NCBI RefSeq assembly: GCF_900142915.1
Contig: NZ_FRCM01000004.1
Span: 533,796-597,795 of the forward strand
Source of the DNA: Mucilaginibacter sp. OK098
GTDB taxonomy: Bacteria; Bacteroidota; Bacteroidia; Sphingobacteriales; Sphingobacteriaceae
Reading direction: 5' to 3'
DNA: 64,000 nt
The translations under genes and the position numbers were made by a program. The notes beneath the pieces were generated by a model, which was not told the origin of the DNA, made no database searches, and saw only the letters and a list, made by a program, of their open reading frames with translations. Shown in pieces: positions 44,077 to 53,189 of the stretch; position 1 is the first letter of the stretch, and each line of letters starts with the position of its first letter.

Positions 44077-45117
44077 TTATTCGGGGTTGATATTTTTTAC
44101 ATAGATCTCGTCAACCAGGATCATTACTATTGCCAGCGCAGGCACTGCCATTATTATACCCATTGCGCCACCCAGCACCCCCATAACCAACTGCCCTATA
44201 ATGGTTAAAGCCGGTGGCATGTTGATCATTTTTTTCTGGATAATTGGCGCTATTATATTTTGCACCAATGTTTGTACCCCAATATAAATAAGGGCCACTA
44301 TAATAGCGGTATCGGTACTTATGGTAAGGGCCAGCAATACGCCGGGGATCATGGCGATAAACGAGCCAAAGTTTGGCACAATTACCAGGATGGCCGCCAG
44401 CAACCCGAGCACCAAAGCAAGCGGGATGCCCATTATGCTTAAGCCAACCGGGATTAAAATAATAAGCATAACCATTGAGATCATTGTCCCTTTTAGCCAT
44501 CCTTTTAGTGTAAGGCTGGTACGATTTATTATGTTCCGGGTTAAATCCTTATAATCCGGTGGGATCAGCAATATCAATCCATCTTTATAAAGCGAGGGGC
44601 TGGCCGTAAAAAAGATCCCTAAAAACAAGATGATATACATATTGCCCAAAACGCCAAAACTGGTGCTAAAAAACTGGCTGGCTGTTGCAAAAAGTTTATC
44701 GGAGCTACCACCTGATGTTGCCTGGAGCACCTTACGCCCCAGAGGTGTTTCGTCGAGTTTTAATTTTGCATTTTTGATGGTGCGGGGTAATGTATCGCTC
44801 AGGTCCGAGATCTGGGTTTGGATCTTGCTGCCCATAAACCAAAGCAAAAATCCTAAGATAATAAACGAACCTGCGATAGAAACTATCATGCTGACCCGGC
44901 GGCTCCATTTTGTTTTACGCTGAATAACATCGCCAAGGCCATGAAAATAAACCGAAATAAGGCAGCCTGCCAGCGCCATCAGCAGCACGCCAAAAGCAAC
45001 CCGGGCTATTAGTATAAGTATGGCTACTATAGCAACAATACCTACCGTATGCCAAACCTTTTCGGTATAGGTTAGCTCTTTATGTGTTTTTGGAGGTGAT
45101 GGTTTTTTGTCGGGCAT
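44077..45117 (-). CDS. AI-2E family transporter
   Basis: 346 residues with seven to eight membrane helices. The pattern of an N-terminal paired helix, PRTIKNAKLKLDE linker and the conserved C-terminal IPFGLSIMGIPLALVLGLLAAILVIVPNFGSFIAMIPG fits the AI-2E (PerM/YdiK) family, named for autoinducer export but with varied substrates, including sodium/proton exchange. The gene is monocistronic; a MITE-like element lies 200 bases upstream. Confidence 0.92.
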   Translation of the reverse strand: MPDKKPSPPKTHKELTYTEKVWHTVGIVAIVAILILIARVAFGVLLMALAGCLISVYFHGLGDVIQRKTKWSRRVSMIVSIAGSFIILGFLLWFMGSKIQTQISDLSDTLPRTIKNAKLKLDETPLGRKVLQATSGGSSDKLFATASQFFSTSFGVLGNMYIILFLGIFFTASPSLYKDGLILLIPPDYKDLTRNIINRTSLTLKGWLKGTMISMVMLIILIPVGLSIMGIPLALVLGLLAAILVIVPNFGSFIAMIPGVLLALTISTDTAIIVALIYIGVQTLVQNIIAPIIQKKMINMPPALTIIGQLVMGVLGGAMGIIMAVPALAIVMILVDEIYVKNINPE

Positions 45118-45319
45118 GATAAGATTGCAATCTGCTTTATTATTTAAACTTACAGATTTTACCGCATACTTAACGCCTGTGTTAAGGAAATGTTTAGTGG
45201 ATGCTAAAAGTATATGGGTATAAAATAACCTTAGCTTAACCTATTAGATGTCTTGCTGGGCAAGGGTAGCCTCTAACGAGGCAATATATTTTGTTATTAT
45301 GGTTTTTTTACAAAGGGAT

Positions 45320-45593
45320 AGACCCGATGGGCAATGTCATTAAGTTAAGAGAATGTTGGCTATACTAATCACATAACTTCATCCAATAGCCCCACCTAAA
45401 CGGCATAGCCCTCATGAACGCCCATAAAAAATAAACAACCGTGAATAATCCTCCCCGGTAGGGAGGACTTGAAAAAAATAAACGCGGGCGAAGCTAAAGT
45501 CTCTCCTACCGGGGGAGATTTAGAGGGGGCAACCAAGCTCTTGGGGAGAATCACGTTTGTGTTATCTCTTAACTTAATGACACAGACCCGATG
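45320..45593. mobile_element. MITE-like element (copy 1): TTAAGTTAAG termini, bi-hairpin core, 10-bp direct repeats
   Basis: Terminal repeats GTCATTAAGTTAAGAGA (45336-45352) and its exact complement (45565-45581) bound about 246 bases. AGACCCGATG flanks both sides (45320-45329 and 45584-45593), like a target duplication, although there are 6 and 2 bases between it and the termini. The core has hairpins CCTCC-ccggta-GGGAGG and CTCCTACC-ggg-GGAG around GGGCGAAGCTAAAGTC. It shares this core with positions 1-88 and 56520-56580. No protein is encoded. Confidence 0.82.
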
Positions 45594-45609
45594 AGTCATT
45601 ATTGATTTC

Positions 45610-46488
45610 CTATTTCTGCGAAATTTCCAGTCTATACCCCTTTCCATGAATATTTACAAGACGAACCGAGGGATCATGTTGTAATTTTTTCCTGAGCTTT
45701 GAAATAAACATATCCAGGCTTCGCCCAACAATAACGCCTTCATCATCCCAAATTTTTAATAACTGTTTTCTTCCCAGTAACTGATTGGGGGCTTCTGCAA
45801 ACAGGCTCAGCAATTTCGATTCCTTAATAGTAAGTTCCGTATGCAGTTGCTGATTGATCAGCAGCTGGCGGTCGTAATAAAACTGGTAGTTGCCAATGTT
45901 TACCGGCTCATCCTGATCCTTTTTTTCCTCCGGCTGAGCGGCAGTTTTTTTCCTCGCAAACAGGAAACCTGAAAACCCCAGGAGGGTAATCACCAGGAAT
46001 CCGCCGGTATAGGCTGCCGCATTATTAGCGCCCAACAAACTAGCTTCGGGAAAAAGCACATTTATATAATAACATCCTTCAGGCTGCGCCCTGCGGCGGC
46101 ACGGAACAATATTAGTTTTCTGCTCCTGCGACATGGAAAATCCGTAAACAACTTCGTTATGAGCGCATTCTACTACATTAACAATATAGTTTAACGGAAT
46201 TTTACCGGCACGCATGCTGTTGTTAATTATCTTAACAAGCGAATCAGGCTCAAAAGTAAACCGGTTTTCAAATTGCACCTGGTATTCATTTGCCGAAAGC
46301 TGCTTTATTGGTAACACCCTTGAAGTTGAATCGCCCGCGAATAAAAGGAGTTGGTGCCCCAGCTGTCGCAAGGTGATCTGCTTTGCTGCTTCAGCATAAT
46401 CAACCTGGTTTTGGCGCTTTCCTATAATTAGCCAGGGAATAAACAGCAGCAAAACGACAGGGGTACAAAAAAGGATCTTCAGTTTCAT
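45610..46488 (-). CDS. Membrane-anchored winged-helix (OmpR/PhoB-type) regulator
   Basis: 292 residues from ATG 46488 (MKLKILFC); the reading to 46536 adds 16 residues without a good start. It has an N-terminal membrane helix (about 5-22), a periplasmic region to about 150, a second helix (about 155-180), then a cytosolic winged helix: NQQLHTELTIKESKLLSLFAEAPNQLLGRKQLL and GRSLDMFISKLRKKLQHDPSVRLVNIHGKGYRL. This is the PhoB-type DNA-binding fold fused to membrane segments, like a ToxR-type one-component system in reverse order. It diverges from the YceI gene. Confidence 0.82.
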   Translation of the reverse strand: MKLKILFCTPVVLLLFIPWLIIGKRQNQVDYAEAAKQITLRQLGHQLLLFAGDSTSRVLPIKQLSANEYQVQFENRFTFEPDSLVKIINNSMRAGKIPLNYIVNVVECAHNEVVYGFSMSQEQKTNIVPCRRRAQPEGCYYINVLFPEASLLGANNAAAYTGGFLVITLLGFSGFLFARKKTAAQPEEKKDQDEPVNIGNYQFYYDRQLLINQQLHTELTIKESKLLSLFAEAPNQLLGRKQLLKIWDDEGVIVGRSLDMFISKLRKKLQHDPSVRLVNIHGKGYRLEISQK

Positions 46489-46650
46489 GCATAAAAATAA
46501 GCTATTTGATATAATTTGAGGATAGTTAGCATGCATTTACAAAAAATTTACATTCTGTTACGCTCATTTTACATCTCATTTGCGCCATAAAGCAGGATGG
46601 CTGGTTACGTTTGTTCAAACACAAAAACCACTTCATTAACCGTAATCATC

Positions 46651-47274
46651 ATGATAAAAACCAGCTTACTTTTTTCAGTATTAGCCCTTTTGCTGTTAAA
46701 AACAATTCAACCGGCCGACCCTGAACCAGCACCTTTAATTTTTAAATTAATGACCAAAGAAAGCCAGTTGATATGGAAGGGGACAAATGTTTTGGGACAA
46801 GGCCACAACGGAACTATACAATTTACTTCCGGCAGCCTGGTTTTATCCAAAGAAGATAAAACACAAACAGGTACGTTTAATATTGACATGACGAGCATAA
46901 CCAGCACAGACCAGGGCCTCTGGAAAGGCAGGAAAGGTCTTGATGAGCACCTTAAAAGCACTGATTTCTTTTCTGTAGCAAAATTCCCAAATGCTACTAT
47001 GTCAATCAAAAAAGTTGTTCCCGGCAATAAATTATCTCAATTTAATGTAACGGGTGACCTGACGCTTAAAGGAATCAGCAAGCCTGTTAATTTTGCTGCC
47101 GTTATTATTCAAACCAAAGGCAAAATTAAAGCGAACGCTGAATTTTCTATTAACCGTACTGATTGGGGAATTTATTATAAATCGGGATGGCTTTTCCCCC
47201 TTATTAAAAACGATTTAATTTCCGACAGTATTAAGGTGTCATTAAACCTGTTGTTCTCTAAAAGCCAGGATTAG
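46651..47274 (+). CDS. YceI-family periplasmic protein
   Basis: 207 residues from ATG 46651 (MIKTSLLF) with a signal peptide; the longer reading from 46597 adds 18 residues ahead of the signal and is unlikely. The YceI lipocalin-like barrel is visible: ESQLIWKGTNVLGQGHNGTIQF, TFNIDMTSI, FPNATMSIKKV and VTGDLTLKGISKPVNF. Related proteins bind isoprenoid or polyprenyl molecules. It diverges from the membrane regulator, which may control it. Confidence 0.88.
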   Translation: MIKTSLLFSVLALLLLKTIQPADPEPAPLIFKLMTKESQLIWKGTNVLGQGHNGTIQFTSGSLVLSKEDKTQTGTFNIDMTSITSTDQGLWKGRKGLDEHLKSTDFFSVAKFPNATMSIKKVVPGNKLSQFNVTGDLTLKGISKPVNFAAVIIQTKGKIKANAEFSINRTDWGIYYKSGWLFPLIKNDLISDSIKVSLNLLFSKSQD

Positions 47275-47299
47275 GTTATTTCGTATTTACTAAAAAATA

Positions 47300-47332
47300 A
47301 AAACCCCCTTACACTCGCTGTTCGGGGGTTTT
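47300..47332 (+). terminator. Rho-independent terminator after the YceI gene
   Basis: AAAACCCCC and GGGGGTTTT form a perfect 9-bp stem around a 15-base loop; the right arm ends in TTTT. It stands 26 bases after the stop and works from either direction. Confidence 0.8.
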
Positions 47333-47539
47333 AACCTAAACCTTATCACAATGCACACGGACGTGTGCTATGAAGCGGCAAAGGTAGGGTTTTAAAATTT
47401 TCATTCATTGGGGGATTTTAGCAAAAAGTTGGGGGATTTTGGAGGTAATTGCCAATAATGCCTTCAGTGCGAAGTCTGCAGCCCTGCATCCTCAAAATAA
47501 AAAGCAAGCAATATAGTATGGTATTACGATTGATTATTA

Positions 47540-47570
47540 TTTGTAATTAATCTAAATAAGAATAACTTTG
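47540..47570 (+). promoter_or_regulatory. Promoter of the siderophore receptor gene
   Basis: TTTG (47540-47543), 19 bases, then TAACTTTG (47563-47570): an exact match to the Bacteroidota consensus TTTG-N19-TAnnTTTG. It lies inside the longer reading frame (which would begin TTG at 47568), so the start at 47658 is chosen. About 80 bases of leader follow. No iron-box could be identified by eye. Confidence 0.75.
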
Positions 47571-47657
47571 CCGCATAAAAAACCCGGTGATCGGTCGGCA
47601 AACTTCACACCGGGCAATAACAACGATCTGTTTAACCATTACTATTTGAACAAAACT

Positions 47658-50039
47658 ATGCATTTTACTTTAACTTATTTTTTTGCTGCGCGCTTAAACT
47701 ATATTTTATCCTTTTCACTCCTCCTCTCCATATCTACCCCGTTATCTGCTCAAAATATTAATGGCTCCGTTAAAGGAACCGTTAAAACATCAGATGGGCA
47801 GCCTGCTGAATTTGTAACAGTAACGATCAAAGAAACCGGCCAGGCCACCGGCGTTGGTCAAAACGGGCATTATACTATTCACAATGTTAAGCCGGGTAAT
47901 TATACAATTTTTGCCAGCTTTGTTTCCCTGAATACGCAAACCAGGCAAATAACCGTAAAATCAGGCCACATCACTGTGGCTGATTTTATTTTGACTGAAA
48001 ACGAACAGCAATTACAGGGGGTGTATGTTAAAGACTATAAGGCCAACAAGTTCCTAAAAAAAGAGACTGATGATATTTCAAAACTGCCCTTGAAAAACCT
48101 GGAAAACCCGCAGGTGTACAGTGTAGTCACCAGCGCACTGATGAAGGAACAAGTGGTTACTAATTTTAATGATGCCTATAAAAGCATCCCGGGTGCCGGT
48201 GTTCCCTTAGTATATAATAATGGCCGCAGTTCCTTATTATCGAGGGGTTTTCCCACCGAAAACCTGGTCAGGAACGGCATATCGGGTTTTGATTATAACA
48301 GTGTTGACCCTGCCAATATTGAAAAAATAGAAGCGATAAAAGGTCCGTCGGGTACCCTTTTTAACAGCGGGATGATCTCATTTGGCGGCCTTTTTAACCG
48401 GGTAACCAAAAAGCCTTTTGATACCTTTAAAGGAGAAGTAGGCTATGCAGCCGGAGGGTTTGACCTGAACAGGCTAACTGCCGATATCAATACGCCTTTA
48501 AACGCCGATAAGTCTGCTTTGTTCCGCATAAATACAGCGGTGCATAGCGAACACAGTTTCCAGGACCAGGGCTTCACCCGCAGTATTTTCCTCGCTCCGA
48601 GCTTTAGCTACCAGGTTAACGACAAATTATCAATCCAGCTGGATGCGGAGATCAGTAACTACAACGCCACCTCGGCATACCGTTTGGCGCCTTATGCCAA
48701 TGCTAAAAGCAAGGTTCACAACATTAAGGACCTGGGCATAAACTATAATCTCTCGTTTATCAACAATACCCTTGATTATACCAGCCAACAATTTGATGTG
48801 TTCGGGCAGGTTAATTATAAAATATCAAGCACCTGGAAATCACAAACATCATTTGCCCGTACTTTTTCAACTACTAAAGGCTTTGTGACCCAGTTAACCG
48901 GGGTGAGCGATTCCACATTAAAGCAAAGCGTGCAAAAAGAAGATTTCCCTTATTATGGTTTAAATGTTCAGCAAAATTTTACCGGCGACTTTAAAATTGG
49001 CGGTTTGCGCAACAGGCTGGTTGTTGGTGTTGATGTTTACAGCCAGAAAAGTAACCGGGACTATACCACCGTTACCATGCCGACCATTAACTTTAAGCAT
49101 CCGGGCGCCGCTTATAATAACTACAATGCAGACAAAGTAAACGCGTTAGCTGCAACCAGTCCTTATATTTATTATCAAACCAACCAGACTACCTATGGTG
49201 CATATGCATCGGACGTGCTTAACCTAACGGATAAATTAAGCGTTATGCTGAGCATACGCGCAGACAGGTTTAATAACAAAGGCACCTACTACCCCAATGC
49301 AGACTCTACCGTTGGTAAGTATGCACAAACCGCGCTTTCGCCAAAACTCGGGTTAGTTTACCAGCTTATTAAAGACCAGGTATCGCTGTTTGGAAATTAC
49401 ATGAACGGCTTTAGTAATGCTACAGGCACCGATTTTAACGGCAATACCTTTAAACCCCAGCAAGCCAACCAGTGGGAAACAGGTATAAAGCTGGATGCTT
49501 GGCAGCATAAGATCAGTTCTACTTTGAGCTATTACCATATCTCCGTTAGCAATGTAACCAGGGATGACCCTGACCATGCCGGGTTTTCTATGCAGGACGG
49601 CACGCAGTTAAGCAAGGGTTTTGAGGCTGAGGTAATTGCCAATCCTTTTCCAGGCTTTAATGTTATTGCCGGCTATGCGTACAACTACAGTGTTTTCACC
49701 AAAGCAAACGCCTCCGTTCAGGGTTTGCGCCCGGCAGCTTCAGGACCCGACAGGCTGGCCAATTTATGGCTAAGCTATAAGCTAATGAACGGCAAAGCCG
49801 AGGGACTCGGTTTTGGTTTGGGTGGCAATTACGGCAGCGCTTCTTATCAAACCAATACCACCACATTTGTTTTCAGGATCCCGTCATACACCATTATTGA
49901 TGCTACCGCATTTTATGATCAGCCCCGGTACCGGTTCGGTTTAAAACTGGATAATCTTACCAATCAGCAATACTGGTCGTTTCGCCTTGCCCCGCAGAAC
50001 CCTGCCCGCTTGACAGCCAGTATCAATTTAAAATTTTAA
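47658..50039 (+). CDS. TonB-dependent siderophore receptor
   Basis: 793 residues with a signal peptide ending SAQ near residue 35. A carboxypeptidase-regulatory-like domain (VKGTVKTSDGQPAEFVTVTIK, about 38-115) precedes the plug (VTNFNDAYKSIPGAGVP, RSSLLSRGF, IEAIKGPSGTLFNSG) and a 22-strand barrel ending ASINLKF. The pattern matches FhuA/FecA-like receptors for ferric siderophores. The PepSY protein gene begins 13 bases downstream, which supports an iron-uptake operon. Confidence 0.92.
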   Translation: MHFTLTYFFAARLNYILSFSLLLSISTPLSAQNINGSVKGTVKTSDGQPAEFVTVTIKETGQATGVGQNGHYTIHNVKPGNYTIFASFVSLNTQTRQITVKSGHITVADFILTENEQQLQGVYVKDYKANKFLKKETDDISKLPLKNLENPQVYSVVTSALMKEQVVTNFNDAYKSIPGAGVPLVYNNGRSSLLSRGFPTENLVRNGISGFDYNSVDPANIEKIEAIKGPSGTLFNSGMISFGGLFNRVTKKPFDTFKGEVGYAAGGFDLNRLTADINTPLNADKSALFRINTAVHSEHSFQDQGFTRSIFLAPSFSYQVNDKLSIQLDAEISNYNATSAYRLAPYANAKSKVHNIKDLGINYNLSFINNTLDYTSQQFDVFGQVNYKISSTWKSQTSFARTFSTTKGFVTQLTGVSDSTLKQSVQKEDFPYYGLNVQQNFTGDFKIGGLRNRLVVGVDVYSQKSNRDYTTVTMPTINFKHPGAAYNNYNADKVNALAATSPYIYYQTNQTTYGAYASDVLNLTDKLSVMLSIRADRFNNKGTYYPNADSTVGKYAQTALSPKLGLVYQLIKDQVSLFGNYMNGFSNATGTDFNGNTFKPQQANQWETGIKLDAWQHKISSTLSYYHISVSNVTRDDPDHAGFSMQDGTQLSKGFEAEVIANPFPGFNVIAGYAYNYSVFTKANASVQGLRPAASGPDRLANLWLSYKLMNGKAEGLGFGLGGNYGSASYQTNTTTFVFRIPSYTIIDATAFYDQPRYRFGLKLDNLTNQQYWSFRLAPQNPARLTASINLKF

Positions 50040-50052
50040 GCACACCCATTAG

Positions 50053-51183
50053 ATGACCACTAAAAAGATCACCTTTAAGTATTTAATCCGCCAGCTGCAT
50101 CTTATCCTTGGCCTGGCCAGCGGGCTCATTGTTTTTATTGTGGCGGTTACCGGTTCGCTCTATGTTTTTGAGGAAGAAGGCACAGAGCTGTTTCAGCATG
50201 ATTTTTATCATGTGGAACACCCTGGAAACGCAAGAGTATCCTTTAGCCAAATGGCAGATACGGTTAAAGCGCATTTCCCAAAAGAAAAAACAACCAGTAT
50301 CCGCTTTAAGGAAAGTAAGGATGCGGCCATTATATTTTACAGCAAAAAGGAGCATGCCATCAGCGTTGATCCTTATACTTCAAAAATAATAGGTGTTAAA
50401 AACCTCGATCGTGATTTTTTTACGGTTGTTCAAAAGATCCATACCCACCTTTTATTGGGTGATGTGGGTTCGGCAATCATCAAATGCAATGTGCTTATCT
50501 TTTTAATTATGTGCATCAGCGGGCTCATCTTGTGGTGGCCCAAACAAAAACGGTTCTTTAAACGGGCGGTCACCATCAACTTTAAAAGCAAAAACTGGAA
50601 ACTGGTTAACTGGGAGCTGCATAGCGTATTGGGCTTTTATGCCTTGCTCGTTCTGCTAATTATTTCTGTTACCGGAATTTTCTTTGTGTATGATTCCGCC
50701 AAAAGCACACTTGCATTTTTAACCGGGCAGCCTGTCCCTAAAAAGGAAAAAAAGTTAAAATCAAAACCGGTAAAGGGCAGGCATTACAGCCTTGACGAGG
50801 CTTATCAATACATGAGCGCCACTAACGGCGGGGCAACGGAAACCTTTTTATCGCCGGCAACAGACAGCGTTGCCCCCATCCGTATCCTGATGCGCTACCC
50901 ATATGCCATTGTACGGAAACAAAGTACCCTTTACTTTAATCAATATACGGGCAGGGTTTTAAAAGCCGAGCTGTACAAAGATTATACAGCCTATGACAAC
51001 ATTGCCAAAAGCAATTATGATTTCCATACAGGCAGGATCAGGGCGCTGGGCATTGGCAGCAAGATCATTTATTTCCTGTCGGGCTTAACCGCAGCATCGC
51101 TCCCGGTTACGGGTTTTATGATCTGGTGGGGTAAAAAACGGAAAAAGAAGCGGGTGCCCAGTGCCCTGGCGTATGCAGATTGA
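50053..51183 (+). CDS. PepSY-associated membrane protein, siderophore reductase-like
   Basis: 376 residues with four membrane helices. HLILGLASGLIVFIVAVTGSLYVFEEE begins the PepSY-TM pattern; the conserved histidines in the helices (FTVVQKIHTHLLLGDVG and NWELHSVLGFYALL) could bind haem; the C-terminus has NYDFHTGRIRALGIGSK and GFMIWWGKKRKKKR. Members reduce ferric siderophores or help transport them. It is the second gene of the receptor operon. Confidence 0.9.
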   Translation: MTTKKITFKYLIRQLHLILGLASGLIVFIVAVTGSLYVFEEEGTELFQHDFYHVEHPGNARVSFSQMADTVKAHFPKEKTTSIRFKESKDAAIIFYSKKEHAISVDPYTSKIIGVKNLDRDFFTVVQKIHTHLLLGDVGSAIIKCNVLIFLIMCISGLILWWPKQKRFFKRAVTINFKSKNWKLVNWELHSVLGFYALLVLLIISVTGIFFVYDSAKSTLAFLTGQPVPKKEKKLKSKPVKGRHYSLDEAYQYMSATNGGATETFLSPATDSVAPIRILMRYPYAIVRKQSTLYFNQYTGRVLKAELYKDYTAYDNIAKSNYDFHTGRIRALGIGSKIIYFLSGLTAASLPVTGFMIWWGKKRKKKRVPSALAYAD

Positions 51184-51360
51184 AATTTAGTATGGAGTCT
51201 AAAGTCTTGAGTTCTAAGTCAGAAAAATACAAAATTCAACTTCCGGCTTAGAACTTTTGACTTAATACCAGCTATAAATTAAAATAAAAAAAATAATTTT
51301 ATTATAAGTATACATATTATATAAATAGTTATTATATTTGTCCATATCAAATTTAAAACT

Positions 51361-51780
51361 ATGTGGACAAAATCGTATTCAGTTACAACCAAGGATGTAA
51401 CAAAAGAGCAAATGTGGAAGCTATTTGCTGATGTAAACAACTGGCCTTCATGGGATGAAGGGATTGAGTTTACCGAATTAAAAGGGAAATTTGAAAAAGG
51501 AAATTTCTTTATTTTAAAACCAAAGGGCGGTCCGAAATTAAAAGTGGAGCTGCTGGAAACCGTTACCAATAAAAGTTTTCTTGACGTAACGCCGTTTCCT
51601 TTGGCTAAAATGTATGATAACCATACTTTTGAAGAAACTCCGGAAGGCCTGAAAATCACCAATACCATTTCGGTAAAAGGATTGCTGGCGTTTGTATGGG
51701 TAAAACTGGTTGCAAGCGACATTGTAAAGGCCTTACCCGGGGATGTTAAAAAACAAATTGAAGCAGCCAGTAAATTGTAG
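51361..51780 (+). CDS. SRPBCC-family (START/Bet v1-like) protein
   Basis: 139 residues: SYSVTTKDVTKEQMWKLFADVNNWPSWDEGIEF is the opening of the polyketide-cyclase/SRPBCC fold, and the end LPGDVKKQIEAASKL is the long C-terminal helix. It binds a hydrophobic ligand. It is followed 3 bases later by a MarR gene, so ligand and regulator may be linked. TATATTTG at 51333-51340 is a probable -7 box. Confidence 0.88.
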   Translation: MWTKSYSVTTKDVTKEQMWKLFADVNNWPSWDEGIEFTELKGKFEKGNFFILKPKGGPKLKVELLETVTNKSFLDVTPFPLAKMYDNHTFEETPEGLKITNTISVKGLLAFVWVKLVASDIVKALPGDVKKQIEAASKL

Positions 51781-51783
51781 TGT

Positions 51784-52242
51784 ATGAAACAAGCAGATGA
51801 AGCGTTCAACGTGAAGAAAGCCGAAGAAAGTCCGGGGTTTTTGCTTTGGCAGGTAACCACCTTGTGGCACCGGGCCATTAAAAAAGCCCTGGACGAAATT
51901 GATCTAACGCATCCGCAATTTGTTTTGCTTGCCAGTTTGCTGTGGCTCTCAAAAACAAAGGAAAGTATAACCCAGATCGATCTGTCGCACCACAGCAAGA
52001 TCGACCCGATGACCACCTCAACCATAATTAAAACCTTATTAAGAAAAGGACTGGTTGAAAGGCGGGAGCATCATACTGATACCAGGGCAAAGTCAGTTAC
52101 TTTAACTGAGAGTGGTGTTGCTATATCGAGGCAGGCGGTGGAGATCATTAATAAGGTGGATGAGGATTTTTTTACTGGCTTGGGGGCTGGAGTTAAGGAT
52201 TTTAATGGTAAGCTGGTGAAGTTGATGGATACTAATAAATGA
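51784..52242 (+). CDS. MarR-family transcriptional regulator
   Basis: 152 residues. The winged helix appears as ITQIDLSHHSKIDPMTTSTIIKTLLRKGLVERREHHTDTRAKSVTLTESG, with the MarR wing DTRAK. Starts 3 bases after the SRPBCC stop. MarR repressors usually control their own operon, and an AT-rich region with inverted elements precedes the SRPBCC gene, but no palindrome could be defined with certainty. Confidence 0.92.
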   Translation: MKQADEAFNVKKAEESPGFLLWQVTTLWHRAIKKALDEIDLTHPQFVLLASLLWLSKTKESITQIDLSHHSKIDPMTTSTIIKTLLRKGLVERREHHTDTRAKSVTLTESGVAISRQAVEIINKVDEDFFTGLGAGVKDFNGKLVKLMDTNK

Positions 52243-52254
52243 TAATAAGTATTA

Positions 52255-53118
52255 ATGAACATTACACATTACGCCCCGGCACATCCGCTTTTAAAGCCGT
52301 TTATAGCAGAGATCTATTTACTTGAGCGTCATGAAAAAGAACCGCCGGAGCACTACCTGGCATTTCCGGGTGTCAATCATTTCATAACCATTAACCAATC
52401 AGCTGTTTGCCGCGCAACTGATTTCCAGGTCTCGTTAACGCACCAGGCAGGTTGTGACCCATCGGGTTTGCTGATATCTAACTTTGGCGAACCGCATTCA
52501 TGGTCATACGAAGGGCCAATCCAGGAATGGAACATTTGTTTCAAACCGCTTGGAATAAACCATTTCGTGGACATTAAACCAGGTGATCTTAGCCAGGAAA
52601 ACGTGTTCGCCGATTTCAATTACTTTGCCGACTTCACAGCTCACATCAACACATTGTATAGTCTTTCTGATAATAATAAAAAGGTGCATTCCATTGAAAA
52701 TTACTGGCTCTCGAAATTGAGGAATTTCAATCACCCCTTTTTACATTCATTAATGAACGAGATCCTTGAAAACGAAGGTCAAAGGCTGAACTTTAGTAAT
52801 CTTGCCTTGCGTTTCAAGGTTTCCAGGGATACCCTGCATACCTCATTTAAACGATACGTTGGAACAAGCCCTGCCCGGTTTGAAAAAGTGCTTAGGTTCA
52901 GGCATGCCCTGGCAACTTACCGTCTTTCTGGCCAATCAACCTCACTTACCAATGTTTCCGGCCAGGCCGCTTATTTTGACCAGTCGCATATGATCAGGGA
53001 TTTCAGGTCATTTACCGGCCTTACCCCTAAAGACTTTTACAAAAAGATCGCCTCTTTTCCGAGGGGAGATATCAACTGGATTTTTTCTGATAAGCATACT
53101 GCCGCATCTTCATCATGA
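52255..53118 (+). CDS. AraC-family regulator with DUF6597-like sensor domain
   Basis: 287 residues. The N-terminal 150 residues resemble the DUF6597 sensor (HYAPAHPLLKPFIAEIYLLERHE); the C-terminal part has two helix-turn-helix units: NFSNLALRFKVSRDTLHTSFKRYVGTSPARFEKVLRFRHAL and VSGQAAYFDQSHMIRDFRSFTGLTPKDFYK. Twelve bases separate it from the MarR gene, and its end overlaps the longer S41 reading frame by 4 bases. The ligand is unknown. Confidence 0.88.
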   Translation: MNITHYAPAHPLLKPFIAEIYLLERHEKEPPEHYLAFPGVNHFITINQSAVCRATDFQVSLTHQAGCDPSGLLISNFGEPHSWSYEGPIQEWNICFKPLGINHFVDIKPGDLSQENVFADFNYFADFTAHINTLYSLSDNNKKVHSIENYWLSKLRNFNHPFLHSLMNEILENEGQRLNFSNLALRFKVSRDTLHTSFKRYVGTSPARFEKVLRFRHALATYRLSGQSTSLTNVSGQAAYFDQSHMIRDFRSFTGLTPKDFYKKIASFPRGDINWIFSDKHTAASSS

Positions 53119-53189
53119 GCCAGGCCAGCCTTTTGCCCGGGCTTACAATTGTACAATTTTATATTTTAACCAGCTGCTATCTTGCGGCT

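Noticed and set aside
47568..47657. TTG start for the siderophore receptor, 30 residues earlier
   Set aside because: It would begin in the -7 box and would put 30 polar residues ahead of the signal peptide.
51280..51345. MarR operator in the AT-rich sequence before the SRPBCC gene
   Set aside because: Several weak inverted matches exist, but none is clearly better than expected in such AT-rich DNA.
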